DNA of 64,000 nucleotides from Doryteuthis pealeii. Its lineage: Eukaryota; Mollusca; Cephalopoda; Myopsida; Loliginidae. Of the stretch, positions 54,668-63,221 are shown piece after piece (within the stretch, counting starts at the first letter, position 1; every line of letters begins with the position of its first letter). The DNA is taken from assembly GCA_023376005.1 (NCBI GenBank), contig CM042139.1, forward strand, positions 143,795,528 to 143,859,527, in the 5' to 3' direction. Below the pieces are notes generated by a model. It was not told where the DNA came from and did not search any database. It saw only the letters and a list, made by a program, of their open reading frames with translations. Position numbers and translations under genes: made by a program.

Positions 54668-55200
54668 TTGGTTGGTTGGATTTTACAGTATCTCAATCCT
54701 TGGGTGATTTTATACCAAAGACGTTTTTTGTTTTATTCATTCTTGTTGGGTATTAATCTTTTTTAACACATTCTTTTTTAGACATATTTTTAAAAACATT
54801 TTTGTTCTATATAACCCATAGATAGGACTCTAACAGATACTTAAAACTTCGGGTCAGAATGGATCTAGGAGTAATGGTAATGAGGAATTCCAGAATTAGA
54901 ACCTCATCCCTAGATGCAGTTTAGCGTCATACCCAGGACACCAAGACCTCAGCCACCTTCTAGCACATATATGATAAAAAGTGCTGGGGTTCTGCTATAA
55001 GAGCAATAGGGTCAGGACAATCATATAGGTGCTAGGGCTTGACATGACCATTGATCAGTGGAGGCCTCTCCAACCGTCTGTCTAGTCCAAATAATGGCCA
55101 AAATGAAGTGTTGCATTTTATGAACTGCTCAGTCACCAAGATTCCATCCTTAAGCATCACGGGTCATCACCCATGGCCAACAGGTGGCCTCATTGGGTGT
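54668..55200 (-). mobile_element. SINE-D copy, near full length
   Basis: (GGTT)n tail complement, TTCATTCTTGTTGGGTATTA, AACCCATAGATAGGACTCTA, B-box complement CCAGAATTAGAACCTCATCC, leader CATAGGTGCTAGGGCTTGAC and GGCCAACAGGTGGC. Confidence 0.86.
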
Positions 55201-55535
55201 AGGTGCTACAGACTCACCAAAGATGGTACGAAGATGAATCAAAAGTTTTGCAATATTTTGGTATCATGAGGCACAATTTGGCATCTCCACATGCTTTTGT
55301 CAAGGTTGTGAAGGTGATGAACGATACTGCGAGATGCTGAGCTTGCCTGATACTCTCTGAATGCTACTCATCAGATTTGTCACTATCGTTTAGAGCATGG
55401 CCTTTTGAATCCAGAGTTTTTGGCCTATCTAACCTAGCCTAATCATCAGTATAGCATAAGTTGCCAAATTAGTTGCATATTCATCTGTGCCGCTTTCAAA
55501 TTATTCACGTAGTAAATCAATAAACAAAGTGTCGA
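55201..55535. other. Unassigned interval with possible mariner-type remnant
   Basis: CTACTCATCAGATTTGTCACTATCGT has some likeness to mariner linker codons read on the minus strand, too weak to call. Confidence 0.3.
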
Positions 55536-55636
55536 CCAGTTTAGAAGAAGGAAAACTCTGAATTCAAACATGTTAAAATCTTCTAAAGAAACTGAGGATG
55601 TGTCACATCCTACTGGTGAATAGGGGTTGCTAAAAT
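55536..55636 (+). mobile_element. SINE-A 3' fragment
   Basis: CAGTTTAGAAGAAGGAAAAC through GTCACATCCTACTGGTG to GGGGTTGCTAAAATATAT. Confidence 0.8.
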
Positions 55637-55779
55637 ATATCTAATATACATGATAGGATATAACAGATATCACTATAAAATATGTAATATGTTTGTCACG
55701 TGTTGTTGTAACGTATGTATTGAGTATAACTGTAAGATATATAACATGTGTATTGTATATCATTGTATCATATGCATGT

Positions 55780-56066
55780 ATTTACCCAACCATTCCAGCA
55801 TGGGCAGGATGTGACACAAAGTCAATTTTTAAGCAGAGTAAAGCTGGTTTGAATTTAGTTTTCCTTCTTCTAGACTGGTTGCCATACCAAAGTGAAAGAA
55901 CCTAGCCTGCCTTACTATTTACCCATAGTTGAGGGGAAAACAAATAGACATGCTTTTTCCAAGGGCATTAGCATGAAGTGAAATGAAAACAACCTCATTC
56001 AGAACTTGAACATGGGTCGCCAATTCCATTTCCTGTGATGAAAACCATTACACAAAGGGTGCATGT
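55780..56066 (-). mobile_element. SINE-A copy, diverged
   Basis: Tail complement ATTTACCCAACCATTCCAGC, GGATGTGACACAAAGTCAAT, TTTTCCAAGGGCATTAGC, head complement AAACCATTACACAAAGGG. Confidence 0.86.
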
Positions 56067-56133
56067 CAATATATCATATGTAACATGTATTATGTTACTG
56101 TAACTGATTTTTAATGATTATTCATTATCTGTT

Positions 56134-56362
56134 GGAGGATTCTTCATGCGTAATGGTTACCATGCTGAACAGCAACATTGTAGTAAGTTCAAACACCAGT
56201 CATACTGTTACATTCCTTTTTGGACAAAAACTCTAGGAAATGGTATGAACCCCTTCATCCCTCTAGCTGGAGGTTAAATAGTGCCACTACAGTTTTTCTA
56301 CAGAGATAGCTTTGGCATTAAATAACCCATAAAGGTTGATATGCCATTAAACAAAGAAATCA
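56134..56362 (+). mobile_element. SINE-C copy
   Basis: Head GCGTAATGGTTACCATGCTG, B-box TAAGTTCAAACACCAG, GGTTAAATAGTGCCACTACA, tail GGCATTAAATAACCCATAAA and TTGATATGCCATTAAACAAA. Confidence 0.9.
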
Positions 56363-56379
56363 AACCAAAGAAACCAATG

Positions 56380-56560
56380 GCTTACAGTCAAATCTCATTA
56401 AAAGCCCCGATTCCCACTAGATGATCAATACTTAGATGGATGACCATTTGAATAACAGCAGGTACTGTAAAAAAAAAAAAACTAATAGCAAATGACTTGT
56501 TTCAGAATTCCATGACCTGAAAAGGGTTGATAAACCATTTTTAAAAAAAACAAAAAACAA
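56380..56560 (+). mobile_element. 5S-SINE copy with internal deletion
   Basis: GCTTACAGTCAAATCTCATT, CCCCGATTCCCACTAGATGA, then box A is deleted, ATACTTAGATGGATGACCA (box C), CAGCAGGTACTGTAA, tail CCTGAAAAGGGTTGATAAAC. It follows a SINE-C closely in the same orientation. Confidence 0.85.
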
Positions 56561-56843
56561 CAAAAAAAAACAGAACAACAAAAACAAAAAACAACCCACC
56601 AATGAAAGAAACCAAAATCAGTCATCTTCATTTGATGAATCAAACCACTATTTTTCTCCACAAAGATTGCTTAAAAATATCTCCTGGATCTTACATGGAA
56701 AATTGCAGGATCCAATAGGTTAATATTTATCAAAATGTAACAAAATAACCGTGACATAAACATAGTTTATAAAACTGTAATATTTAACGTAAATAGAAAA
56801 GAGTTCTTTTATGCTATCAAATGTGATAATTCTTTTCCTTTGC

Positions 56844-57155
56844 AGATTATTTTACTTATTTGTTTGGTACAAGATGTATTATGGTCAGCTAGTAACTGGC
56901 ATTCATAGATTTGTTAAAGTGTTGGTAATGTTGAAAGCAACATCCTCTGAAATGATCATTGATCTGTCTGTTTCCTTGGAGACGCCAGGTCAAACATCAA
57001 ATTCTATGACAAGCTTGTTGTCGTGTTGCCTACACAGAAATTATTTTTATTCTCTTACAATTCCCAAGAAAAAATTCTTCCTTTAATCTGAAGACTCCAA
57101 AATTATAAAGAGAACGAAATTGCTTTTGTTAAGACATGTTGCACAATAATAAAGT
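56844..57155 (+). other. Weak candidate for a host 3'-terminal exon
   Basis: TTCTTTTCCTTTGCAG at 56829-56844 is a textbook splice acceptor. The frame after it (phase 1) stays open for about 80 codons to TAA at 57084, and AATAATAAAG at 57146-57155 could serve as a poly(A) signal. The product (FVWYKMYYGQLVTGIHRF, then ETPGQTSNSM) has no domain I know, and no upstream exon is evident. Chance is quite possible. Confidence 0.2.
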
Positions 57156-57427
57156 TTTTAAAGAAAAGCTTATTGTTAAATAAATATGTAGGTATTTTTG
57201 TCTTTACCATAACCATGAAAATGAAAAAAAAATAAAAAAAAAAGAAGAGAGAAAAACAAGTAATTTTAAGTAATAAATATTAATTCTAAAACATAATTTC
57301 TTTCTTCAATAATGCACATAATTCAGATAAACCGAGCCATACATAGTGTAAATTTCAGCTCAAAATTCAGCTAATAACTACATATCAGACTGTGGGCAAC
57401 AGACACGTATCTATGATCTAATAATAT

Positions 57428-57428
57428 G

Positions 57429-57466
<38 letters not shown>
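57428..57466. repeat. (CA)n-(TA)n microsatellite
   Basis: CA run followed by TA run. Confidence 0.95.
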
Positions 57467-57837
57467 CAAATATAATATTATTATTAGTAGTAACAACATA
57501 CGCACACACCAACTAACAATCCCATATAAGCCCACATACACCAATACACAAATATAACCTACACAAAATAACATTTGTGTGCATGTGTATGGCACTGCAT
57601 ACATATATATGTATATGTATGTGTGTTTATGGGCACAATACATATGCATTTCCATATTTTCATATGAAAAAACCCAAAGGCCTATGCATACTGATTTGAA
57701 ATTTTTCCAAATGCATGAAACTTATGGATATGCGACTGATATGAGGAGGTAATAAAACTATTTTATGTTTTATCCTGCTCTACTTCCCAGTATTTGAGCA
57801 CTTTTTTGAATAAACATTTTAATAACGATTTTTCATT

Positions 57838-57842
<5 letters not shown>

Positions 57843-57871
<29 letters not shown>
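57843..57871. repeat. (AT)n microsatellite, Helitron target
   Basis: TA run that resumes after the Helitron at 58497. Confidence 0.95.
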
Positions 57872-57874
<3 letters not shown>

Positions 57875-58496
57875 TATTATAATAGAGATTGTATGTTTGT
57901 CTGTCCTTAACCAAAACTATTATACAACTCAAGTCACAATTCCCTTAGTTATTTACATCATATTCTCAATTAGTTTATTTTTATTCAAACCTCAATTATT
58001 AATAAAATTGTTTGACATTATTAATACTGTTGACCATATATGCGTACTATTAACATGCAATTGCATTTACTTATACAAAAAAATAGCGGTTTACAGTGTG
58101 AACGGGAAGGCTAATTTGCATTTTAATATTAAAAAATTGATTTTAATAAATATGTGCTAAGTATTATTGATTTCTTATTATTTTGTTTTATTTTAATGCA
58201 TATGAGCAAAAATCCTGGGATAAATCTTAAAATTAATCCATTAACAAGAAGAAATAACTGTAATTTTATTATTTACATCTTAATTTAACTAAATAGTAAA
58301 ATTAGGAAAATTTCGCAATGAAAGATGAAAGAGTAAGTTTCAGTTGTTCCATTTTTCGATTATAGCCCCACTCTGTTTCAAATCTTTTTATCTGCATTCT
58401 TATTTAGTTTTCATTAGTCTTTCTAATTCAATATAATATTTTAGTACATTAAAACTGAAATACTTGCACCTGGCGGAGGGTGCATTTATTTGCTAG
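57872..58496 (+). mobile_element. Non-autonomous Helitron, both termini present
   Basis: Begins TCTTATTATAATAGAGATTG after A57871 and ends TTTGCTAG before T58497, i.e. A|TC...CTAG|T. TGCACC TGGCGGA GGGTGCA at 58465-58484 is a hairpin ending about 12 bases before the end, the classic Helitron 3' signature. No target duplication, as expected. It carries no Rep/helicase ORF. Sister copy at 14021-14899. The ORF at 57897-58160 is not supported as a gene. Confidence 0.82.
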
Positions 58497-58516
58497 TATA
58501 TATATATATATATATG

Positions 58517-58590
58517 TATAAGTAAAGAAATAACAAAAGACTTAGAGATAATGCAAAATCTCTAAGTCTTTTGTTATTTCTTTACTTATA
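58517..58590. repeat. 32-bp perfect stem, 10-base loop
   Basis: 58517-58548 is the exact reverse complement of 58559-58590; the loop is TAATGCAAAA. The right arm belongs to the ~160-bp repeat, the left arm is an extra inverted copy of it. Confidence 0.97.
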
Positions 58591-58698
58591 TATTTGCTCT
58601 GTGACTCTAACATTAAGAGCACACATTGAGCTCTCAAACTGTGACAGGTTTTTAAAAAAAACTCTTGTGTCGTAAGGAAGATTTCTTCTCTGGATTTT

Positions 58699-58700
<2 letters not shown>
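58549..58700 (+). repeat. About 160-bp interspersed repeat, copy 2
   Basis: Matches 15674-15835 from TAATGCAAAATCTC to AAGATTTCTTCTCTGGA, again followed by (AT)n. Confidence 0.88.
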
Positions 58701-58745
<45 letters not shown>

Positions 58746-58749
<4 letters not shown>

Positions 58750-58975
58750 AGGTGTATCTAAAAAGTATTGAGATTTTTTTGTATTTTTTGACACCTCGTA
58801 TTCTGAAAAAATTAATGTTCCATCCATTGTTCATTTCTATCTTGGTAAATACAGCTTCAAACACAACACTTTTAAGATATCTTGTATTCTGAAAAAAATT
58901 AACATTCCATTCATTGTTCATTTCTATCTTGGCAAATACAGCTTTAATCTTGATACTTTTATGATACACCTTGTA
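58746..58975. mobile_element. MITE, TA-flanked, TACAAGGTGT family, copy 1
   Basis: Ends TACAAGGTGTATC and GATACACCTTGTA are inverted. Inside is an internal repeat: TTCATTTCTATCTTGG with AAATACAGCTT occurs twice. Lies between (TA)n runs. Confidence 0.9.
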
Positions 58976-58980
58976 TGTAT

Positions 58981-58981
58981 G

Positions 58982-59021
<40 letters not shown>
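58981..59021. repeat. (GTAT)n/(AT)n microsatellite
   Basis: TATG units followed by a TA run. Confidence 0.95.
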
Positions 59022-59024
<3 letters not shown>

Positions 59025-59149
59025 ACAGAAAAATTATGTTGAAAAATAAACCTCATTTGGTCACATTTTAAAAGAGTATTTGCTAAAAAGCTACATGAAG
59101 AGACATAACCAGGTGTTGTAAATAATTTCTGAGGCAACAATTGTTACAA

Positions 59150-59461
59150 TTGCTTGATTTATAGCAAACATTGCTTTAATCTCAAAAAAATATATTTGTT
59201 TTGAGGCTATTCAAAATGATGCCAAATCAAATAGTGCTCCAAGGATTAAACAGAGGTCTGTCATCTGATTGTTTGGTGGCTGTGGAATGCAAACCATGTG
59301 AAATTTAAAGAAGAATGTGTGATGTGTACTGAGAGTCAAAAAGACAGGCCTTGGAATGGAAACACACTGACTCTCCGGTAAATAAATGCTAACAATCTTC
59401 TGAGACATGAAATAACCTATCACTATTGATTTCCTTTGAAAAGATGCAACGGCAAACAGTG
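59150..59461 (+). pseudogene. Mariner-type HTH relic, left part
   Basis: Aligns by eye with 61110-61490: ATGCCAAATCAAATAGTGCTC, AACAGAGGTCTGTCATC, GCAAACCATGTGAAATTTA, CTGAGACATGAAATAACC. The decoded family pattern (N-Q-x-x-C-S-G-L-E-Q-R-S ... CKPCEI) is the mariner/GVQW3-like HTH start. Shifts and stops are frequent. A foldback interrupts it from about 59462; a short continuation (CCTATTGCCAACTC) is at 59958-59971. Confidence 0.65.
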
Positions 59462-59957
59462 CCTGAGTAATTCCATGTCAAATCATCCAGAAAAAAGTAA
59501 AATTGTCACCCACCCACTTCAATTTTTTTTAAATTTTGTCCATGTGTGGACTATATTAAAGTTAGACAATCTCCAAAATTTGAGCTTCCAATTCCAAAAA
59601 TTGATGGAGTTAGGTCGATTTTTAGTTTTCCAAATCGTCAAAAAGTTCAAATTGGTTAACTTTAAGACTTTTATGGATTCCCCGTGCCAAAATGCTTTTA
59701 TAAACCAAGTTTTAGGAGTAGGGAAGCTCTAGAACTCATTTTACAGACAAATAGATCACAAAAAGTTGATATTTTTTGCAACCCCCTACCTCAATTTGGA
59801 AAATTAAAAATTGACAACTTCACCAAATTCTTGGAATTGGAGGCTCAAATTTTGGGGATTGTCTAACTTTAACATATTCCACACCTGGACAAAATTTCAG
59901 AAAAATTCAAGTAGGTGGGTGACATGGCCTGGATGGTTTGTCATGGAATTACCCACC
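59462..59957. mobile_element. Foldback element (~490 bp) inserted in mariner relic
   Basis: GTAATTCCATGTCAAATCAT at 59467 and ATGGTTTGTCATGGAATTAC ending at 59952 are inverted; TAAAGTTAGACAATC pairs with GATTGTCTAACTTTA and GAATTGGAGGCTCAAATTTT pairs with AAAATTTGAGCTTCCAATTC. The sister relic near 61478-61492 reads straight through this point. ORFs over it are shadows. Confidence 0.88.
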
Positions 59958-59971
59958 TCCTATTGCCAACT

Positions 59972-60479
59972 CCTTTGGCAATATTCACGTTTTTTATTGA
60001 ACGACCCTGGTATTTAGACCTAGATATTCCAAAATGCGTAATCGGTATCTTCAACCTCAATAAAGTAAAAGAATGAAACATTTGAGGAATTACTTTTCCA
60101 AATAAGTAGTATTCTTCATTTTTTGATGGTTCCATGTACTGGATCATCTTGATAGATTTGGAACATGATGTCACCTTTCCAGATCTTGTGGTCTAGCAGA
60201 TAATTCAAAAAGAATTTACATAATTGAGTTTGCAGTTCCTTTTGAGGAGAACATTGACTGGGCATATCAACTTAAGCTGGAAAAGTATGAAGACCTACAA
60301 GAGAAATGAGTACAAAATAGCTGAACTTTTGATATCTTTATATCTGATTAAACTTGGCTTGTCACTAACAGAAAAATGGAAACATTAACTGTCTCCAAGC
60401 TCAGATAGAAGCTGCTTCAGCACAAATTTGATATTCCCAAACTGTTCCATAAAACTAAAAACACCTGGTGGTTTCATAT
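59972..60479. other. Unassigned interval
   Basis: No gene or known repeat recognised. Confidence 0.4.
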
Positions 60480-60605
60480 GTTACTGCTGAGGAATCTAGT
60501 GTTTGTGGTAAGGATGCTTCAGGTCTGAAAAGCCATGCCTGACCCCAGCATCATCATCTGAGACATCATTACCCCTTCACCAAAATTGTGGCACTGCAGT
60601 TCTCT
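60480..60605 (+). repeat. Repeat fragment related to 24178-24290
   Basis: Shares GGTAA(G/T)GATGCTT, CATGCCTGA(A/C)CCCAG and TCATCATCTGA. tRNA-like spacing suggests a SINE head, but this is not established. Confidence 0.45.
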
Positions 60606-60702
60606 TTGTGGTAACAGTTGCAGGATTTAATATATGTTAAATTCTTTTTTTAAAGCCAGAATTGGAAGTTGATAATTGTAAATACAAACACTTATTTGTA
60701 AT

Positions 60703-60707
<5 letters not shown>

Positions 60708-60734
<27 letters not shown>
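60708..60734. repeat. (AT)n microsatellite
   Basis: TA run at the left of the MITE. Confidence 0.95.
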
Positions 60735-60738
<4 letters not shown>

Positions 60739-60963
60739 AGGTGTATCAAAAAAGTATCAACATCTTTGTACTTTTTAACACGCCTATTCTTAAAAATATA
60801 ATGTTGCATTCATTCTTCATTTCTATTGTGGTGAATAAAGCTTTAAACTTGGTACTTTTTTGGCACACCTTGTTTTCTGAAAAAAGCTAATGTTCCATTA
60901 ATTCTTCATTTCTATTTTGGTAAATACAGCTTCAATCTCAATAATTTTTTGACACACCTTGTA
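60735..60963. mobile_element. MITE, TACAAGGTGT family, copy 2
   Basis: Ends TACAAGGTGTATCAAAAAAG and TTTTTTGACACACCTTGTA; same internal duplication (TTCTTCATTTCTATT twice). TA at both ends. Confidence 0.92.
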
Positions 60964-60993
60964 TATATAAGTGGCCTGGCTTAAATTTGGAAA

Positions 60994-60998
<5 letters not shown>

Positions 60999-61033
<35 letters not shown>
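60999..61033. repeat. (AT)n microsatellite
   Basis: Pure TA run. Confidence 0.95.
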
Positions 61034-61036
<3 letters not shown>

Positions 61037-61109
61037 GTTCATTAAATAGATGCATGGATTTAAAAAAAAAAAAAATTTTTACAAAATTTTTTTCAATAAA
61101 TATAAACTT

Positions 61110-61500
61110 TGCATTGTCTAGAAGTGGTTTATTACAAAATCATTTGAATCTTTCAAAAACATTTGTTTGAGTCTATTTAAAATAGTGTCAAATCAAACAG
61201 AGTGCTCTGGACTTGAACAGAGGTCTGCCATCAAAGTTTTGGGGGCTGACAAGTGCAAACTATGTGAAATTTACAAAAGAATGTGATGTATACAGAGAAG
61301 CATGTTTTAGTCAAATGGGTTAAACATGGGTTTGCCACAATGATTATGAGTAAAAAGAAAAAAAACAGTCCATGGTGTGGAAACTAACTCTTTGGTAAAG
61401 AAAAATTCATTAAAGAAGGTCATTCTGAGACATGAAAGGACACATCACTGTTGATTTCATTGAAAAAGATGCAACTGTAACTGTACTTCCTATTGCCAAC
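61110..61500 (+). pseudogene. Mariner-type HTH relic, uninterrupted copy
   Basis: From about 61172 one frame reads IVSNQTECSGLEQRSAIKVL, GADKCKLCEIYKRM, stop, then SNGLNMGLPQ-like. Family members read C-S-G-L-E-Q-R-S, CKPCEI and WAKHGFAT at these points. Later VKRKKTVHGVETN matches the SRK...SPWSGNT-type linker. At least four stops; no catalytic domain. It is a paralogue of 59150-59461 and serves as the empty site for the foldback there. Confidence 0.7.
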
Positions 61501-62338
61501 TCTGCGTTTCTCTTGGATTGTAAAGAGTTCGAAAAAAGTATCACGTCCAATAAATGCATTTATAAAAACAAAATTCTAACCATTTTAACTTTATTTTGAA
61601 ATGTGTCTGTGTGTGTGTGTGTAATTAAATTATTGCAATTCAGTTCAATTTTTTAAATTCAAAAATAAACACAGTTCTTATGAAAATTGATAATATGACA
61701 AATATGCTTTAAAAATGTTATTTACTTTCAATGTTTTTCATCCCCATTTCTTTTTATAATCTAAAAGTAAAATGACAAATCTCAGACACTTAATGTGACC
61801 AATGAAAAAATATTATTCAAAATGATGGAAAGAGGTAACAAAATAAGATAGAAGAATCTGGTTAATATGAAAATGTATGTTTGCTTAATGTAGGATTTTT
61901 AAAAAAGTAAACATGAATATTTTACTATACAAAAAATAGCATTATATACTCACAGCTTAAAAATAAATATCAGATTCGTATCAGATAAATATTTTTTAAA
62001 AGAAATTATTCCTCATACAGATTTTTATGTCAATGCAAAAATAAAAAAAACTTTGTTTATTGAAACCTCTCACATATACATGCATTTCCCAGAATATATT
62101 TATATATTTAAACATTTAGGAATATATTAAAAGCTTTGTTGTTTTTGTTTTAAAATCAAATCTATTTATGTATATATATATATCCCAGCCTGTACAAACA
62201 TTGTTTTTGTTTTTTTTGTAATGTAAAAAAAATAATTTTAAAAGCTTTCATTAATTTATTTAGTAATTATCAAAATATAATTTTGCTTATATATTGAGGT
62301 AAATCAGTTTTCAGTCAGAACATCTACAAACACACACA
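61501..62338. other. Unassigned AT-rich interval
   Basis: Short TG run at 61608-61622; otherwise no feature recognised. Confidence 0.5.
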
Positions 62339-62452
62339 TACAAGGTGTGTCAAAAAATTATCGAGATTTTTTCTACTTTTTGACACATTTAAATAAAAAC
62401 CTTCCATAGATTCTTCAGCTTTAAACTTGGTATATTTTTAACACACCTTGTA
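62339..62452. mobile_element. MITE, TACAAGGTGT family, short copy 3
   Basis: TACAAGGTGTGTCAAAAAAT to TTTTTAACACACCTTGTA. A second decayed end (ATACAATGTGTGTCAAAATG) at 62496-62515 may belong to a longer version. Confidence 0.82.
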
Positions 62453-62534
62453 TTCGGAAAAAAAATTAATGAATGGAACAGTATTTTTTTTCAGAATACA
62501 ATGTGTGTCAAAATGTACAAAAATTCTTGATAAT

Positions 62535-62690
62535 TTGGTCCATTATCGAATAAAAGAATAATAAAAAAAAAAGAAAAAACAATAGGAGGAAACGAATGAG
62601 AAAGAAAAAATAGAATTTGTTTCTCATTCATCCGCCGCTCTATTGTCAATTTTTTTTTACTCTTCTCTTATTCAATAATGAACCAAATAT
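62535..62690. mobile_element. Small foldback element
   Basis: ATTTGGTCCATTATCGAATA pairs with TATTCAATAATGAACCAAAT, and AAACGAATGAGAAA pairs with TTTCTCATTCATCC. No ORF. Confidence 0.85.
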
Positions 62691-62720
62691 TGTGTCTTTT
62701 TAAAGCTCTAATAAATATAC

Positions 62721-62812
62721 ATATGTATTTATATATACACACACACACACAAATATAATCACTCAATATATATATATATATATACACACATATGCTCAAA
62801 TATAATCACTCA

Positions 62813-62846
<34 letters not shown>

Positions 62847-62900
62847 CACGCACACAAATATATATAATCACTCAATATATATATACACACACACACACAA

Positions 62901-62933
<33 letters not shown>

Positions 62934-62978
62934 CACAAATATATATAATCGCTCAATATATATATATATATATATATA
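62721..62978. repeat. (TA)n/(CA)n microsatellite cluster
   Basis: A unit of CA run, AATATAATCACTCAATATA and TA run is repeated about four times with variation. Confidence 0.92.
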
Positions 62979-63221
62979 TCATCATCATGTCGCGCAGTTT
63001 GCACGGATATCCATGAGGATCTCTCGCCAGCCTTCCCTATCATTCATTGCCTTCGGCAGCTCCTCTGCGCTGCAGCCAGTATCCCTGCATAGTTGGTCAA
63101 TGTAGGTCCTGGCTGGGCGGCCCACATTAGCGCGCCCGTGCGCTGGCTTCCACAGTAGTACGTCGCTTACGATCTTGTCCTTGTTTCTCCAGCAGTGACC
63201 TGCATGTCTAGTCCGTCTCAC
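62979..63221 (-). pseudogene. RTE-like LINE C-terminal tail and 3' terminus
   Basis: Same frame as the reverse transcriptase at 63222-64000, after its TGA: VRRTRHAGHCWRNKDKIVSD, VLLWKPAHGRANVGRPARTY, IDQLCRDTGC and [20 protein letters not shown], ending at the (GAT)n terminus ATGATGATGAT (62979-62989, as complement). The tail is open apart from the stop that separates it, so one codon change (CGA or similar to TGA) has cut the protein. Its role in the family is a conserved basic C-terminal tail of unknown function. Confidence 0.85.

Noticed and set aside
62792..63043. Tyr/Ile-rich ORFs on both strands
   Set aside because: Translations of (TA)n and (CA)n repeats.
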